A stretch of DNA of 64,000 bases from Lumbricus rubellus (GCA_945859605.1 OX243811.1:30910453-30974452); one strand, 5' to 3'. Positions 37,119 to 43,537 are shown, counted from the stretch's first letter. A program made the numbers and translations. The notes: a model not told the origin generated them from the sequence alone.

Positions 37119-39246
37119 TCAAGATGCTCCTACTTGGATGATCTGCAATATCTGGCACTGCATCGGCATACATCAAAGAGCTTTGTCTTTAAATCATGAG
37201 TCAGCCTGGTCACCCATTACAATGCTCTGCTGCCAGCAAAGATTTACAGGTTCTGAGCAAGCGCTCATCCGTCTTTCTGGCACATAGGACCTTCCTCACA
37301 GAATAATCTTCCTTTAGGACTATTTATACTATGTATTGTACTGTTTCAACTGATCGGGTCGGGTTTTAGAAATTAGTTTATAGATAGCAGTCAAGCAAGC
37401 AGCGTGATTAGGAAGTGCTGGAAATGCAATATAAAAGCACTGCACTACATGTAATACAAACATAATGTATTGTGAAAGAATATATATCAATGTGAATACT
37501 GGTGTTCTTATCGCTGTTCTTATTCCAAGATTTTTCACGGTTTTTGTGACAAGAGATCCAGAGTGCGAGTCAAAAAATTATTTTAAAAGCATGGATTAGT
37601 TTTACAAGGAGTAACTTCATGAAGGAAAGCTATAGAATGACATGCTGAACATAGTAGACTCAGCTAAAGCACAGAATCAGATAAACTGTCAAAAGACGAC
37701 CATAGCAAGGTACTGTACTTTGTCTTTTGCCTTGATAGCGTGGATCAGAATCCCAATGCACATAGCGCCATCTATGTAATTACATGGCAGTTGGAATCGA
37801 TAGCAATAAAGAATAGTGTATATCTGATGCTGACGTCTTGACTTGACTTGTCTTACACAGCGACAGCTCTGTCTTTGACCCTCAAACAACCATGCCCTCC
37901 TAAGCAAGGGCTTCGTATACATATTATATAATATATTATTTATCTAGATCTCCATGTACTGCTCTACACAGCAGGACCTCAACCAATCTGACATACAAAT
38001 CTTCCTAAATTGATAAATTACAACAGAGATGAATAAATGAAGTCGAGGATGATGTTGCAGAACTACTTTAACTCACCAGAGGAACGCACAATCTGTTGCT
38101 GAACTGCGATCCCACGATTCTCTCGTTGCCCGTAAAACACTTGCGAATGTTCTCCGTGAATTTCATTCGAACGTCGACGAATCGGAACAGGCAGACGGCC
38201 GACTGAGCCGACACGGCGTCAAGCGAGTCAGAGAACGTGGCGAGCAGAACGTGATCGCTCGTACCGATGCGCAACCGGTTCGCCAACGCGAGACCCGGCT
38301 GGAGGACGGTCGCCAGGCGCACGTAGCTGTAGTCCGTGTTGGCCGAGCGACATCGCATCGGCATTTCAACGTACGAGTAGAAGTTGTGGTCGTTCTGGCA
38401 GACCTGGACGATCTTCGACGCCACGTTGCTCGAGACGATCGGCAGGAACCCGGAGTTCTCGAGCGAGAACGTTTCCGGCTGGTTCGACAGGAAGTAGCTG
38501 AAGCTGTCGACGCTGAACCCTGCGACGTACGATATGGGATACTTCTCGATCGCCTCGCGTCGAAGCCTCACGAGCGTTCCCCCGGTCAGACCGTCCATGT
38601 ACGCGAACCGGAAGGCGTTCGATCCCGCCAGGTTCCGACTGCTCACGGAGGGTATGGTCTGACGCACGGTCCCGGACGACGTCGTACCGGTGTACGTCGT
38701 CGCGACGTACAGGACCTCCCGGTTGCCGGGACCGGGTCCGGAAAACGCGACCGTCGAAGAGTACGGGTCGTTGGCCGCGATGAAGTAGTCGGTGTTGCCG
38801 CGCATGTAATGCTCGTGCACGACGGAAATGTTGGCGAGCGCTCGAGTCTGACAGATGCCTTGGAACACGCTGCCGCAGATGACGAGCTGACGGTTGACGA
38901 CGTCGACGACGAGCACTTTGTTGACGTTGTTGGTTGACGATGCCTCGAACTTCGTAGCGCCTCCGCCATTGCATAGGTTTTCCCCGAACGCCTCGGTACA
39001 CCGCGGGTCGTCGAGAACGGGACCCGTTCGGACCTCGAGCATTGAACGCAGCTCAGCGTCGAGCTGGTAGAGTCGGTTTGTTGCGCCGACGTAAACTATT
39101 CCTGTACTGGGTTCGATTGCTAGATGTTGCAGCTGTGTGAACGAATGGAAGCTCGATGTGATACGTGGAAGCCTGTTAGCTGTGCTTGCCGACGACGACG
39201 ACAACGACGCAAGGAAGAAGCAGATTGCGAGCAGTAGACGTATCAT
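10395..39246 (-). CDS. PLXN: Plexin receptor (A-like), complete coding gene of 34 exons
   Basis: Plexins are single-pass cell-surface receptors for semaphorins; their cytoplasmic region is a GAP for R-Ras/Rap and binds Rho-family GTPases. Joining the exons listed separately gives 5634 nt (1877 residues plus stop), all with GT-AG introns and consistent phases. Domains seen in order: signal peptide about 1-20; Sema about 30-500; PSI1 about 503-555; IPT1; PSI2 about 655-700; IPT2; PSI3 about 799-845; IPT3-6 about 853-1215; transmembrane helix about 1240-1262; GAP segment 1 with the RRTES arginine pair at 1431-1432; GTPase-binding domain about 1504-1613; GAP segment 2 with the LRFWVN arginine at 1728. 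The length matches vertebrate A-type plexins (about 1900). The C-terminus ends DGSST, without the PDZ ligand of B-type plexins. The large first coding exon holding most of Sema resembles vertebrate PLXNA genes. A-type rather than ancestral plexin is inference. Confidence 0.97.
10856..10930 (-). CDS. PLXN: Plexin exon 33 (1821-1845)
   Basis: Acceptor TTTCAG; donor TTTGAG|GTAAAC, phase 0. It encodes [20 protein letters not shown], the helix equivalent to plexin FN-x-AL-x-E. Reading through the donor would add 14 codons and stop. Confidence 0.92.
11319..11459 (-). CDS. PLXN: Plexin exon 32: GAP segment 2, near C-terminus (1774-1820)
   Basis: Acceptor TTACAG; donor TGTTCT|GTAAGT, phase 0. It encodes [26 protein letters not shown] and SDQD-like TDQDM. 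Confidence 0.97.
12151..12298 (-). CDS. PLXN: Plexin exon 31: GAP segment 2, second arginine site (1724-1773)
   Basis: It encodes [34 protein letters not shown] and RLGK. The arginine of LRFWVN (about 1728) is the second GAP arginine. Acceptor GTTGTAG is chosen over an AG 16 nt upstream because it recreates the plexin NSL-x-LRFWVN. Donor GGAAAG|GTAGAA, phase 0. Confidence 0.97.
12646..12806 (-). CDS. PLXN: Plexin exon 30: GAP segment 2 (1671-1724)
   Basis: Acceptor TTTTGTAG; donor AACAG|GTAGGA, phase 0 in and phase 2 out. It encodes [27 protein letters not shown] and [11 protein letters not shown]. The acceptor and exon start are repeated in the upstream intron. Confidence 0.96.
12783..12960. 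repeat. Threefold duplication of the exon 30 acceptor region
   Basis: The phrase ATCAATGTACTGCTGGAGCG plus TACACTACAAAA occurs at 12783 (the true exon 30 start), 12856 and 12891; a longer unit containing CCAATATAGCGYAGGACAAAAAA occurs twice. Confidence 0.9.
13214..13297 (-). CDS. PLXN: Plexin exon 29: GAP segment 2 (1643-1670)
   Basis: Acceptor TTTCAG; donor ACGAAG|GTACGT, phase 0. It encodes [15 protein letters not shown], almost the invariant plexin [11 protein letters not shown]. Confidence 0.96.
13569..13668. mobile_element. TTAA-flanked MITE (piggyBac-like), 100 bp
   Basis: TTAACTCTTTTGACAGG at the left and GGTCGGTAAAGGGTTAA at the right; TTAA at both ends. Same end words as the elements at 3710, 19291 and 41727. 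Confidence 0.55.
13701..13786 (-). CDS. PLXN: Plexin exon 28: linker to GAP segment 2 (1614-1642)
   Basis: Acceptor CATCTAG; donor CATCTC|GTCAGT, phase 1 in and phase 0 out. It encodes a variable linker ending SKLFHL, joining to V in the next exon to give the plexin HLV motif. The limits rest on phase and the HLV join. Confidence 0.85.
14373..14546 (-). CDS. PLXN: Plexin exon 27: Rho-GTPase-binding domain, second part (1556-1614)
   Basis: Acceptor TTTTAG; donor TCGAACG|GTAAGA, phase 1 on both sides. It encodes [33 protein letters not shown] and IPRQ, conserved in all plexins. Confidence 0.97.
14924..15080 (-). CDS. PLXN: Plexin exon 26: Rho-GTPase-binding domain, first part (1504-1556)
   Basis: Acceptor TTTCAG; donor GACTTGG|GTAAGC, phase 0 in and phase 1 out. 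It encodes [20 protein letters not shown] and FSRRP, equivalent to plexin V-x-CDTI-x-Q-x-KEKILD. Confidence 0.96.
15316..15348. repeat. (AT)n microsatellite in intron 25
   Basis: Uninterrupted TA dinucleotides. Confidence 0.95.
15435..15648 (-). CDS. PLXN: Plexin exon 25: GAP segment 1 arginine region (1432-1503)
   Basis: Acceptor CATTCAG; donor CCACTG|GTAGTG, phase 2 in and phase 0 out. It encodes [35 protein letters not shown] and [11 protein letters not shown]. The RR before TES are the plexin GAP arginines. Confidence 0.97.
15735..15815 (+). mobile_element. SINE 3' tail fragment
   Basis: CGGGAGCGCCTCTGAGTAG then GAGGCGCTATATAAATACTTG ending in TGAATGAATGAAT, matching the 3' part of the full-length SINE at 25547. 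Confidence 0.7.
16314..16388 (-). CDS. PLXN: Plexin exon 24: GAP segment 1 (1407-1432)
   Basis: Acceptor TAACAG; donor AGAAG|GTAAAT, phase 2 on both sides. It encodes [20 protein letters not shown] and LMLR, running into the first GAP arginines at the exon 24/25 junction. Confidence 0.95.
16495..16637. repeat. 52-bp tandem repeat, nearly three copies
   Basis: Copies beginning TAAGGTAAGGTATTGGGTTA start at 16495, 16547 and 16599 and are almost identical; the third is truncated. Lies in the intron between exons 23 and 24. Confidence 0.95.
16950..17009 (-). CDS. PLXN: Plexin exon 23: 60-nt exon in GAP segment 1 (1387-1407)
   Basis: Acceptor TTGAAG; donor ACACA|GTAAGC, phase 2 on both sides. 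It encodes [19 protein letters not shown], matching plexin RVASL-x-MVAL-x-LEYAT. Too short to stand out alone, but required by both neighbouring phases. Confidence 0.93.
17396..17529 (-). CDS. PLXN: Plexin exon 22: GAP segment 1 (1343-1387)
   Basis: Acceptor TGTACAG; donor AGACAA|GTATAC, phase 0 in and phase 2 out. It encodes GLQLFFDLL and [19 protein letters not shown], equivalent to the plexin stretch FL-x-FI-x-TLE-x-Q-x-F-x-RD. Confidence 0.96.
17572..17746. repeat. (AATC)n array followed by a 12-bp tandem repeat
   Basis: About 18 tetranucleotide units (17572-17643) then seven copies of TTTTAATGCACA (17658-17746). It sits about 45 bp upstream (in transcript sense) of the exon 22 acceptor. 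Confidence 0.95.
17991..18136 (-). CDS. PLXN: Plexin exon 21: start of the cytoplasmic GAP (1294-1342)
   Basis: It encodes [14 protein letters not shown]-like [22 protein letters not shown] and HPLL, all near-invariant in plexins. Two AG acceptors occur 9 nt apart (CTGTAG and TTTGCAG); the upstream one is chosen because it supplies the conserved AFA. Donor ATGAAG|GTTCGT, phase 0. Confidence 0.96.
18167..18415. mobile_element. hAT-type MITE, 249 bp, next to the exon 21 acceptor
   Basis: Ends CAGTGGCGCAACTAGGGG and CTGGTTGCGCCCCTG; perfect 8-bp duplication ACTACAGA (18159-18166 and 18416-18423). It begins 30 bp from the first base of exon 21, inside the preceding intron. Confidence 0.92.
18728..18965 (-). 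CDS. PLXN: Plexin exon 20: transmembrane helix and juxtamembrane segment (1215-1294)
   Basis: Acceptor TTTCCAG; donor AAACAAG|GTATGT, phase 0 in and phase 1 out. [14 protein letters not shown] leads to a roughly 23-residue hydrophobic span [17 protein letters not shown]... ending in basic YKRKS, then the helix [15 protein letters not shown] typical of the plexin juxtamembrane region. Confidence 0.97.
19291..19369. mobile_element. TTAA-flanked MITE (piggyBac-like), 79 bp
   Basis: TTAACCCTTTACC at the left and GGGTAAAAGATTAA at the right, inside the intron between exons 19 and 20. Confidence 0.5.
19495..19668 (-). CDS. PLXN: Plexin exon 19: IPT 6 (1157-1214)
   Basis: Acceptor TTGTTAG; phase 0 on both sides. 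It encodes [32 protein letters not shown] and NGLPLVK. Two possible donors lie 6 nt apart (CTT|GTTAAG and GTTAAG|GTTTCT). I chose the distal one because it restores the plexin spacing LP-x-V-x-V-x-V-GNL across the junction. Confidence 0.93.
20120..20377 (-). CDS. PLXN: Plexin exon 18: IPT 5/6 with a polybasic RSRR site (1071-1156)
   Basis: Acceptor GTTATAG; donor CTAAAT|GTAAGC, phase 0. It encodes VIHCTSPTI, a basic stretch ending RSRR at about 1095-1098, [30 protein letters not shown] and LILN. RSRR fits the R-x-R-R proprotein convertase consensus. Cleavage of plexins by such enzymes is known for B-type members; cleavage here is inference. Confidence 0.95.
21549..21645 (-). CDS. PLXN: Plexin exon 17: IPT 5 (1038-1070)
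   Basis: Acceptor ATCTAG; donor TCAAAG|GTCAAC, phase 2 in and phase 0 out. It encodes [19 protein letters not shown], equivalent to the plexin SGGR-x-I-x-V-x-G-x-L motif. Confidence 0.95.
22000..22164 (-). CDS. PLXN: Plexin exon 16: end of IPT 4, start of IPT 5 (983-1038)
   Basis: Acceptor TTTTAG; donor TTCAAAAG|GTTTAG, phase 2 on both sides. It encodes IICTTPSV, a VMVSFDE strand, FEYSEDPSI and SIQPL. The donor is weak. Confidence 0.92.
22197..22233. repeat. (AT)n microsatellite
   Basis: TA dinucleotide run in the intron just upstream of exon 16. Confidence 0.95.
22636..22772 (-). CDS. PLXN: Plexin exon 15: IPT 4, first part (938-983)
   Basis: Acceptor GGCTAG; donor GGAAAG|GTTACT, phase 0 in and phase 2 out. 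It encodes [20 protein letters not shown] and the TIEGHDL strand. Confidence 0.93.
23095..23126. repeat. Perfect 14-bp inverted repeat with 4-nt loop
   Basis: AAGTGTATCGATCA, spacer ATTT, then TGATCGATACACTT. Located in the intron between exons 14 and 15. Confidence 0.9.
23309..23411 (-). CDS. PLXN: Plexin exon 14: end of IPT 3 (903-937)
   Basis: Acceptor TTTGTTAG; donor TATCAG|GTTTGA, phase 2 in and phase 0 out. It encodes [13 protein letters not shown] and FIYQ. The donor is weak after GT. Confidence 0.92.
23746..23897 (-). CDS. PLXN: Plexin exon 13: IPT 3, first part (853-903)
   Basis: Acceptor TTTTTAG; donor AGAAT|GTGAGT, phase 0 in and phase 2 out. It encodes [17 protein letters not shown] and NLGRNF, the conserved P-x-GGT-x-TI-x-G motif of an IPT fold. 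Confidence 0.95.
23960..24321. mobile_element. hAT-type MITE, 362 bp, with CAGCGGTTCTCAA ends
   Basis: Left CAGCGGTTCTCAA and right TTGAGAAACGATG are inverted. Flanks AACTAAAT and ATCTAAAT match at 7 of 8. Subterminal CATGGACC/GGACCCCC words are typical of hAT families ending CAGTGGTTCTCAA. Confidence 0.8.
24617..24789 (-). CDS. PLXN: Plexin exon 12: PSI domain 3 (795-852)
   Basis: Acceptor ATTCCAG; donor CAAGAG|GTAGCT, phase 1 in and phase 0 out. The pattern [16 protein letters not shown] then [10 protein letters not shown] is the third PSI module. Confidence 0.95.
25373..25466 (-). CDS. PLXN: Plexin exon 11: end of IPT 2 (764-795)
   Basis: Acceptor TTTTAG; donor ATCACAG|GTATTC, phase 0 in and phase 1 out. 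It encodes [15 protein letters not shown], matching the plexin V-x-WN-x-ID strand before PSI3. Confidence 0.92.
25547..25765 (+). mobile_element. tRNA-derived SINE, full length
   Basis: The head GCGCGGTGGTGTAGTGGTGG carries a Pol III A box (TGTAGTGGTGG) and GGTTCGAATCC is an exact B box. A conserved middle GGGCAAGTCCTTCACTCACA and a tail CGGGAGCGCTTCTGAGTA..GGAGCACTATAACAAG follow. Lies in the intron between exons 10 and 11. Confidence 0.9.
25944..26048 (-). CDS. PLXN: Plexin exon 10: IPT 2, middle (729-763)
   Basis: Acceptor TTTAG; donor TATCAG|GTAAGA, phase 0 on both sides. It encodes GGYECLVHL and the SISCEAYQ strand typical of IPT2. Confidence 0.92.
26457..26561 (-). CDS. PLXN: Plexin exon 9: IPT 2, first half (694-728)
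   Basis: Acceptor GTGTAG; donor GTACGG|GTAGGC, phase 0 on both sides. It encodes [20 protein letters not shown] and VFLP, the opening of plexin IPT2. Confidence 0.92.
27214..27328 (-). CDS. PLXN: Plexin exon 8: PSI domain 2 (655-693)
   Basis: Acceptor TTCCAG; donor CATCAT|GTAAGA, phase 2 in and phase 0 out. It encodes CSSC-x6-CFWC and [12 protein letters not shown], a cysteine-rich PSI module. Confidence 0.94.
27541..27770 (-). mobile_element. tRNA-derived SINE, full length
   Basis: Reverse complement of the same family: B box complement GGATTCGAACC, TGAGTGAAGGACTT core and a TAGCGCCCCTTCCAGCT tail. In the intron between exons 7 and 8. Confidence 0.9.
27983..28079 (-). CDS. PLXN: Plexin exon 7: end of IPT 1, entry to PSI 2 (623-655)
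   Basis: Acceptor TTTGCAG; donor AGATC|GTAAGT, phase 1 in and phase 2 out. It encodes [11 protein letters not shown] and [15 protein letters not shown], equivalent to the plexin segment ending FYDCS. Confidence 0.95.
29320..29479 (-). CDS. PLXN: Plexin exon 6: IPT 1 (570-623)
   Basis: Acceptor TTGCAG; donor AACAAAG|GTAACA, phase 0 in and phase 1 out. It encodes IKALPVL, YLCVFG and VRCQTPRL, matching the plexin IPT1 pattern LP-x-Y-C-F and C-TP. Confidence 0.95.
29936..30059 (-). CDS. PLXN: Plexin exon 5: PSI 1 second half, start of IPT 1 (528-569)
   Basis: Acceptor CTACAG; donor GTTCAG|GTACTC, phase 2 in and phase 0 out. It carries the remaining PSI cysteines (KCSTKSSC), the NFWLS tryptophan and WECIRI, then the first IPT strand. 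Confidence 0.92.
31645..31745 (-). CDS. PLXN: Plexin exon 4: PSI domain 1, first half (495-528)
   Basis: Acceptor TTCTAG; donor CGGAA|GTAAGA, phase 0 in and phase 2 out. The cysteine pattern NC-x5-C-x2-C followed by RDPYCGWC is the plexin PSI signature. Confidence 0.95.
32414..32491. repeat. 17-bp tandem repeat with internal palindrome
   Basis: GCAATATTGCAGCAAAC is repeated about four times; GCAATATTGC is self-complementary. In the intron between exons 3 and 4. Confidence 0.9.
32693..32760 (-). mobile_element. SINE 3' tail fragment
   Basis: AATCAATCAAAATTTATATAGCGCCACTTCAAGG and CTCAGAGGCGTTCCCGG are the complement of the SINE tail. Confidence 0.7.
32910..33035 (-). CDS. PLXN: Plexin exon 3: last Sema blade (453-494)
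   Basis: Acceptor AAACAG before GTGGTGCTC; donor AACAAG|GTAGGT, phase 0. It encodes [12 protein letters not shown] and HLYVMTPNK, the conserved LYVMT motif just before PSI1. Confidence 0.95.
33825..33862. repeat. (AAT)n microsatellite
   Basis: TAA/ATA trinucleotide run of about 12 units in intron 2. Confidence 0.95.
34085..34270 (-). CDS. PLXN: Plexin exon 2: Sema domain, C-terminal part (391-452)
   Basis: Acceptor CTAAG before GCAATGAAC; donor AAAAAG|GTCAGA, phase 0 on both sides. It encodes the ESYCGE cysteine segment, the NGPLVGS stretch and [11 protein letters not shown], the usual plexin blade that precedes the last Sema strand. The donor is weak at +3 (C). Confidence 0.95.
36106..36300. 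repeat. ATGG/GGAT minisatellite
   Basis: Degenerate GGATGGATGGAT array with AGGATGGCTGG variants; produces a Pro/Ser/His frame on the other strand that is not a gene. Confidence 0.95.
37067..37116. repeat. (AT)n microsatellite
   Basis: TA run of about 25 units preceded by imperfect TATA-rich sequence from about 37009. Confidence 0.95.
38077..39246 (-). CDS. PLXN: Plexin exon 1: signal peptide and most of the Sema domain (residues 1-390)
   Basis: The ATG has an A at -3 and opens a hydrophobic leader ([15 protein letters not shown]). Sema hallmarks follow: [43 protein letters not shown] and YVEMPMRC. The exon ends CCTCTG|GTGAGT, phase 0. It is 1170 bp without an intron and far richer in G+C and CpG than the surrounding introns. 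Long open frames on the opposite strand and in other frames here are by-products of that composition. Confidence 0.97.
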
Positions 39247-39260
39247 GTTGCCTGACCTGT
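39247..39260 (-). promoter_or_regulatory. 5' UTR end and splice acceptor upstream of the plexin ATG
   Basis: On the minus strand a tract reading TATTTTACAG ends at 39257, and the ten bases GTCAGGCAAC precede the ATG. This looks like a real 3' splice site, so the transcript should have at least one noncoding exon at higher coordinates. I could not locate that exon with certainty. Confidence 0.7.
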
Positions 39261-41726
39261 AAAATATAAATACAAAACTCTGCAGAAACAGAACAACTCC
39301 AACTCAACCGTAGTTGAAACATTTCTGTGGAATGTTAACAACACACTCTCTACTAATCTAAATTCTTCCAAGTGCTTCTAGAATATTATCTTAGTACTAT
39401 ACCTAATCTAATGCAAACAATTCTATGTTATCATAATAATTGGTCAATGGGTATATTTGAACGTGAAACCAAAGCCAGTACAACTCATTACTAACTCATT
39501 AGACAGAGCAAGTCTAGAATCTCTAGATAAATGAGGTCAGGGATGTAAACCACCAGTGAACAAAACAAACTGGAAAATGGTTTGAGTCTGAACATGAACA
39601 ACAAAATGATTGGAATGAATAGGGCTGGGCAGGGAATTAGAAAAACTCTGAACCCGGAATTGTATTTGGTCTGAGAGGTAAAACAACAAAAGTGTCTGAT
39701 TTCTGAGTAAAATATTTACAGGCCTGACGAATGAGTAAACAACAAATAAAAGCAACTGCACGATAGATCAACTATCTAAATACCAACTACCTAAATACCA
39801 TGTTGCTTTAAAAAAACATTCTAACTAGAAACTTTTCCAAACATCAATTATTTCAGTAAAGATTTCCATCCGGAAACTGGCATTGACACAGAAGTCTTGA
39901 ACTCAACAAGCAAATACAATTACTCGTAACATAATATCATGTGATGTATCGCAAATAACTGAACATACTAATGATACTATATCTTACAGCACAAGAAGAG
40001 CAGTTCCGTAAGCCATCCCTGATGCACACATAGTACACATGGGTATGGAGTGTTTGCAAGTTCTTCGTTTTCTTAGCGTCAGTACATGAGGGATAGGCAG
40101 ACGTCCTCCATGACATCTCATCACCCCACTGACAGTGTGTGGTCAGAGTACTCATGAAAGCTGAGTCGGTTAGTGGGCAAAGGTGAAGTCAAAATCTCAA
40201 AACAAATTTCTGCCTTGGTAGTATCTGAACCTCCACCATCAGTCAAGTACCCAAACAACTAGGCTATCGTATGTCACCCCTGCATGATAGATAATGCTCT
40301 TCAGAGTTCATTCAGTTCACATCAATCTGTAAGAAATAATGTCAGGATAGATGGAAGTCACCAACAGAGGGCCTTTACATGTAGAACCTAACCATGAGCC
40401 TCACCTGAGGTGGATTTGCAAATATCTATACGTCTAATTCCTAAATAGACGTTTTATTAGACTGAAGGCATTAAATAACCTCACGTCAGACACTTCAGAA
40501 ACAAGTACTTCTCTACTATAAACACTTCATAAAGGGAGGCAGCCATGGGTATGAAGCGCTAGCACATACATTTTCCTAGCTTCAGCTTATGACAGTGGTT
40601 GGTTAGTTTTCTCCCTCAATGCATCATATTCCCAGAAGGCCCATTCTGCACTGGTTCAATAGCTGAGTTGCCAACACTTCACAAACAGAGTGGACAGTGA
40701 AATATTTCTCTATGATACTACTGTACGTCTAGAACAAGAATGGAAAGCAACATAATATTTCTCTAAAAATGCTTTATAATTAACGTAAGAGAGCAAAAGT
40801 ATTTCTCCTTGAAAACTTTACAAACGAGGTGGAAAGTGATATCTAGTGTCTCCCTACGTCCTGCACTTGATGAGCATGAGAAAAGAGCAATTCAAGTATC
40901 TCCAACACTTCATAAACCCCCATGGGTGGAGTGTGAAGCATAAACACTCAATAAACAAAGGTGGTCTTGTTTCAAAACAATCCTAAGGAAAAACTCAAGA
41001 GTGGTCTTCAGATGTTCGGAAACTGTAGACAAACTTAGACAACATCTGCTTTGGGGCAGAATAAAGGGTTAGCCCCAATAGCCTCTACTCCACTCCACTC
41101 GCAAGCCCAAAAACATAAATCACTTTGATACAACTGTCGGTGTGGCATTTAACAGTTACCAACGCAAACTATCTTTGCCCTACTAAGCTGGCGGCGTCTG
41201 TGCTTTATTACCACATATCCCATAATGACCAAACGTCCTGCACCTGTTTCTGTAAGGCTGGGCTGAAAACAGTCAGAGTGTCTTCTGCAGCAGGCGGCGG
41301 ATCAACATAGCAAGCAGTCTCTTACGGTCTTACCTATTTGCTGTTCTTATCCAGAGAGGCAATCAGATAGAGATGCCTGTCAGAATTATAATCCAGCCTG
41401 GGGCAACATACATCTCCCCACGCGAAACGTATCCTCTCCTACCCTCCCCTCCCCTTACCCTATCTGGTTATTGGCTCACGTCAGCCAATTAAGCGTTTTT
41501 TAGGATCCATTAAAACCAGTACCATTGAGTTCTTTTCTCATTGATCAGCTACAGAGGAACTACTCAATTTCAATTTCATAACAATCTCTTTCTGCGTTAT
41601 TTTTTAGACATTGCCAGTTTACGACGCTACTTTGTATCACAGAATTTTTGAAAAAAGATTAACGCAAAAAATAGAAGAAAACGCAATCTCATTTGCCGGT
41701 AGAAGCAGGGCTGCACTTATCGAACT

Positions 41727-41803
41727 TTAACCCTTTAATGCCGAGATGGTAATAAATGGCACCGGTATGGGAAATCCTATACCCTCCGGCATTAAAGGGT
41801 TAA
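41727..41803. mobile_element. TTAA-flanked MITE (piggyBac-like), 77 bp
   Basis: TTAA then CCCTTTAATGCCG, and CGGCATTAAAGGG then TTAA: a perfect 13-bp inverted repeat with TTAA on both sides. CCYTT starts and TTAA targets are the piggyBac pattern. Confidence 0.75.
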
Positions 41804-42000
41804 CAATAAATTGCACTACAGCGTAAAATACACTAGCCCATGGCTGCCACCCCCGAGGAGCAGGACCCTCCCCCATTGACTATTACTCAAACAAGGACAA
41901 TACATTTGGACTCCCCTGGCAAGAGACCCCCTACCGTGCAGTTATGATTTTTATGCAATTACAAAACTGTCAAAGAATTCATTGTACCAGCTATTGCTAA

Positions 42001-42002
42001 GC

Positions 42003-42036
<34 letters not shown>

Positions 42037-42345
42037 CACCCAAGCAATACAACAGATGAACCTGCATAGTGTGAGTGTAACTCATCCAGCTGTGATAAGT
42101 TGAGCAATCGAAGGAGATACTTGCTAGTGATCAGATCTATCCTATAATTACTATATAGTATATACACATAATACATACACTCACACATACACGCATACAC
42201 GTACACATGTACACACTTACACGCGTACACATACACATACACACGTACACATACACACATAGACGCGCAGTCGCGCACACATACACACGTACACAACTAC
42301 ACTTACACGCATACACATACACACGTACACATACACACATGTACA
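42001..42345. repeat. (AAGT)n and degenerate (ACACAT)n arrays
   Basis: AAGT units at 42001-42035, then about 180 bp of alternating ACACAT/ACACGT at 42165-42345. Confidence 0.9.
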
Positions 42346-43044
42346 CAGACGCTGACATTGACGAAGTTGAGAAGGACGAGAAGACGAAGAAGCACAAAAA
42401 GTCAACAAAGAAATGAAGACGAATAAGAACAGCAAGAACAACATCATTTGCCAAAGTAAGAACAATACCAGCAGGAGTATAAAAAAAAGAGAACGAGAAT
42501 AACACACGCACACACGCACAGCACAGAAACATAGTTGGATCCAATTTGCAAAAACAAATTAACTGAACTCTCGCATAATTGGCCAGGCAGACAGATGCTC
42601 CTCGCCTCCTTCTACTCGTGCGGGCACCAAGGCAAATTCTTGGCAGCATCCCATCCTCTCATTCTCTCCCATCTCCCCATTCCTCCACCACCCCCCCCCC
42701 CATCTCCCCATTCCACCACCTTCTCTACTTCATCAGCTGGATTCTGGCTGACGGAGGGCGGTAATCAGAAGCAATATTTCTGGTCCAGTGCCCTGCCTAC
42801 AAATTGGCCTCGATCAGATGGAGAAATAAATCATATCGCCTCACACAACCTTCCAACCCCATTAGGCAGTATAGACCTACCCCAATGGCCCCACACATCT
42901 CATGAAACCCCCAGAAAGTCAGCAGCATAACCCACGACGACAGAAGGTGTCCAGATTTCTTCTTTACAATCATCCATTTTATATACAATTATACATATAT
43001 GACAATATATAGCTCACACTCATATACATATATAAAATTATATT

Positions 43045-43048
<4 letters not shown>

Positions 43049-43100
<52 letters not shown>
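43049..43100. repeat. (AT)n microsatellite
   Basis: TA run of about 25 units. Confidence 0.95.
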
Positions 43101-43102
<2 letters not shown>

Positions 43103-43537
43103 GAACATATTGTAGGCGGAGACCATTGATTTTATGAGGCCAGTAAAGAGATGCATGTCCACTGAAATTTGAAGGAATATAAATATGCTATGCTACAAAC
43201 AATTTCTCTGACAGATTTCTCATGTAACCATTAAATATACTAAAACCAATGCAGCTCACCATTCAGTTGCTAGACAAAAAGTACTGGTATACAAAAATTA
43301 TTAATGACATCATTAGCCCCATGTTCTTAAGTTATTTCAAGCCTATGCAGCACATCAGTCCATACATGGAGCACATAAATTTTAACATAATGTTCTACGA
43401 AGTTGGGCATATGCAAAAAAATTCTAGGGTCGGATCATATGAAACACAGCCTCTTCTTAAATCCATTGGAGGTCATGGTCCACAGAATAATTCATCATTG
43501 TCTCAAATCCACTGCATTTATAGCAAACGGTTTCCAA

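Larger units (their letters stand above)
34271..38076 (-). other. Plexin intron 1, repeat-rich
   Basis: The longest plexin intron between coding exons. It contains a CT run (35056-35071), a GGA/TCC run (35886-35927), a degenerate ATGG minisatellite (36106-36300) and a TA run (about 37070-37116). No coding exon is required here, because exons 1 and 2 join in phase and in homology. Confidence 0.8.
39261..43048. other. Upstream of the plexin ATG: intron or intergenic
   Basis: No recognisable coding sequence. Contains the TTAA MITE at 41727, an (AAGT)n run at 42001-42035, an ACAC/ATAC-rich array (about 42160-42345) and a C-rich stretch near 42650-42715. Confidence 0.6.

Noticed and set aside
38251..38937. 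228-codon open frame on the plus strand opposite plexin exon 1
   Set aside because: It is antisense to a clear Sema domain, is Arg/Val/Asp-rich without recognisable domains, and is explained by the GC-rich codon use of exon 1.
38366..39001. 211-codon alternative frame on the minus strand in exon 1
   Set aside because: Arg/Gln-rich out-of-frame reading of the Sema exon; no homology.
42137..42649. 170-codon minus-strand frame with Val/Cys/Tyr repeats
   Set aside because: Most of it is the AC-rich microsatellite; the rest has no recognisable motif.
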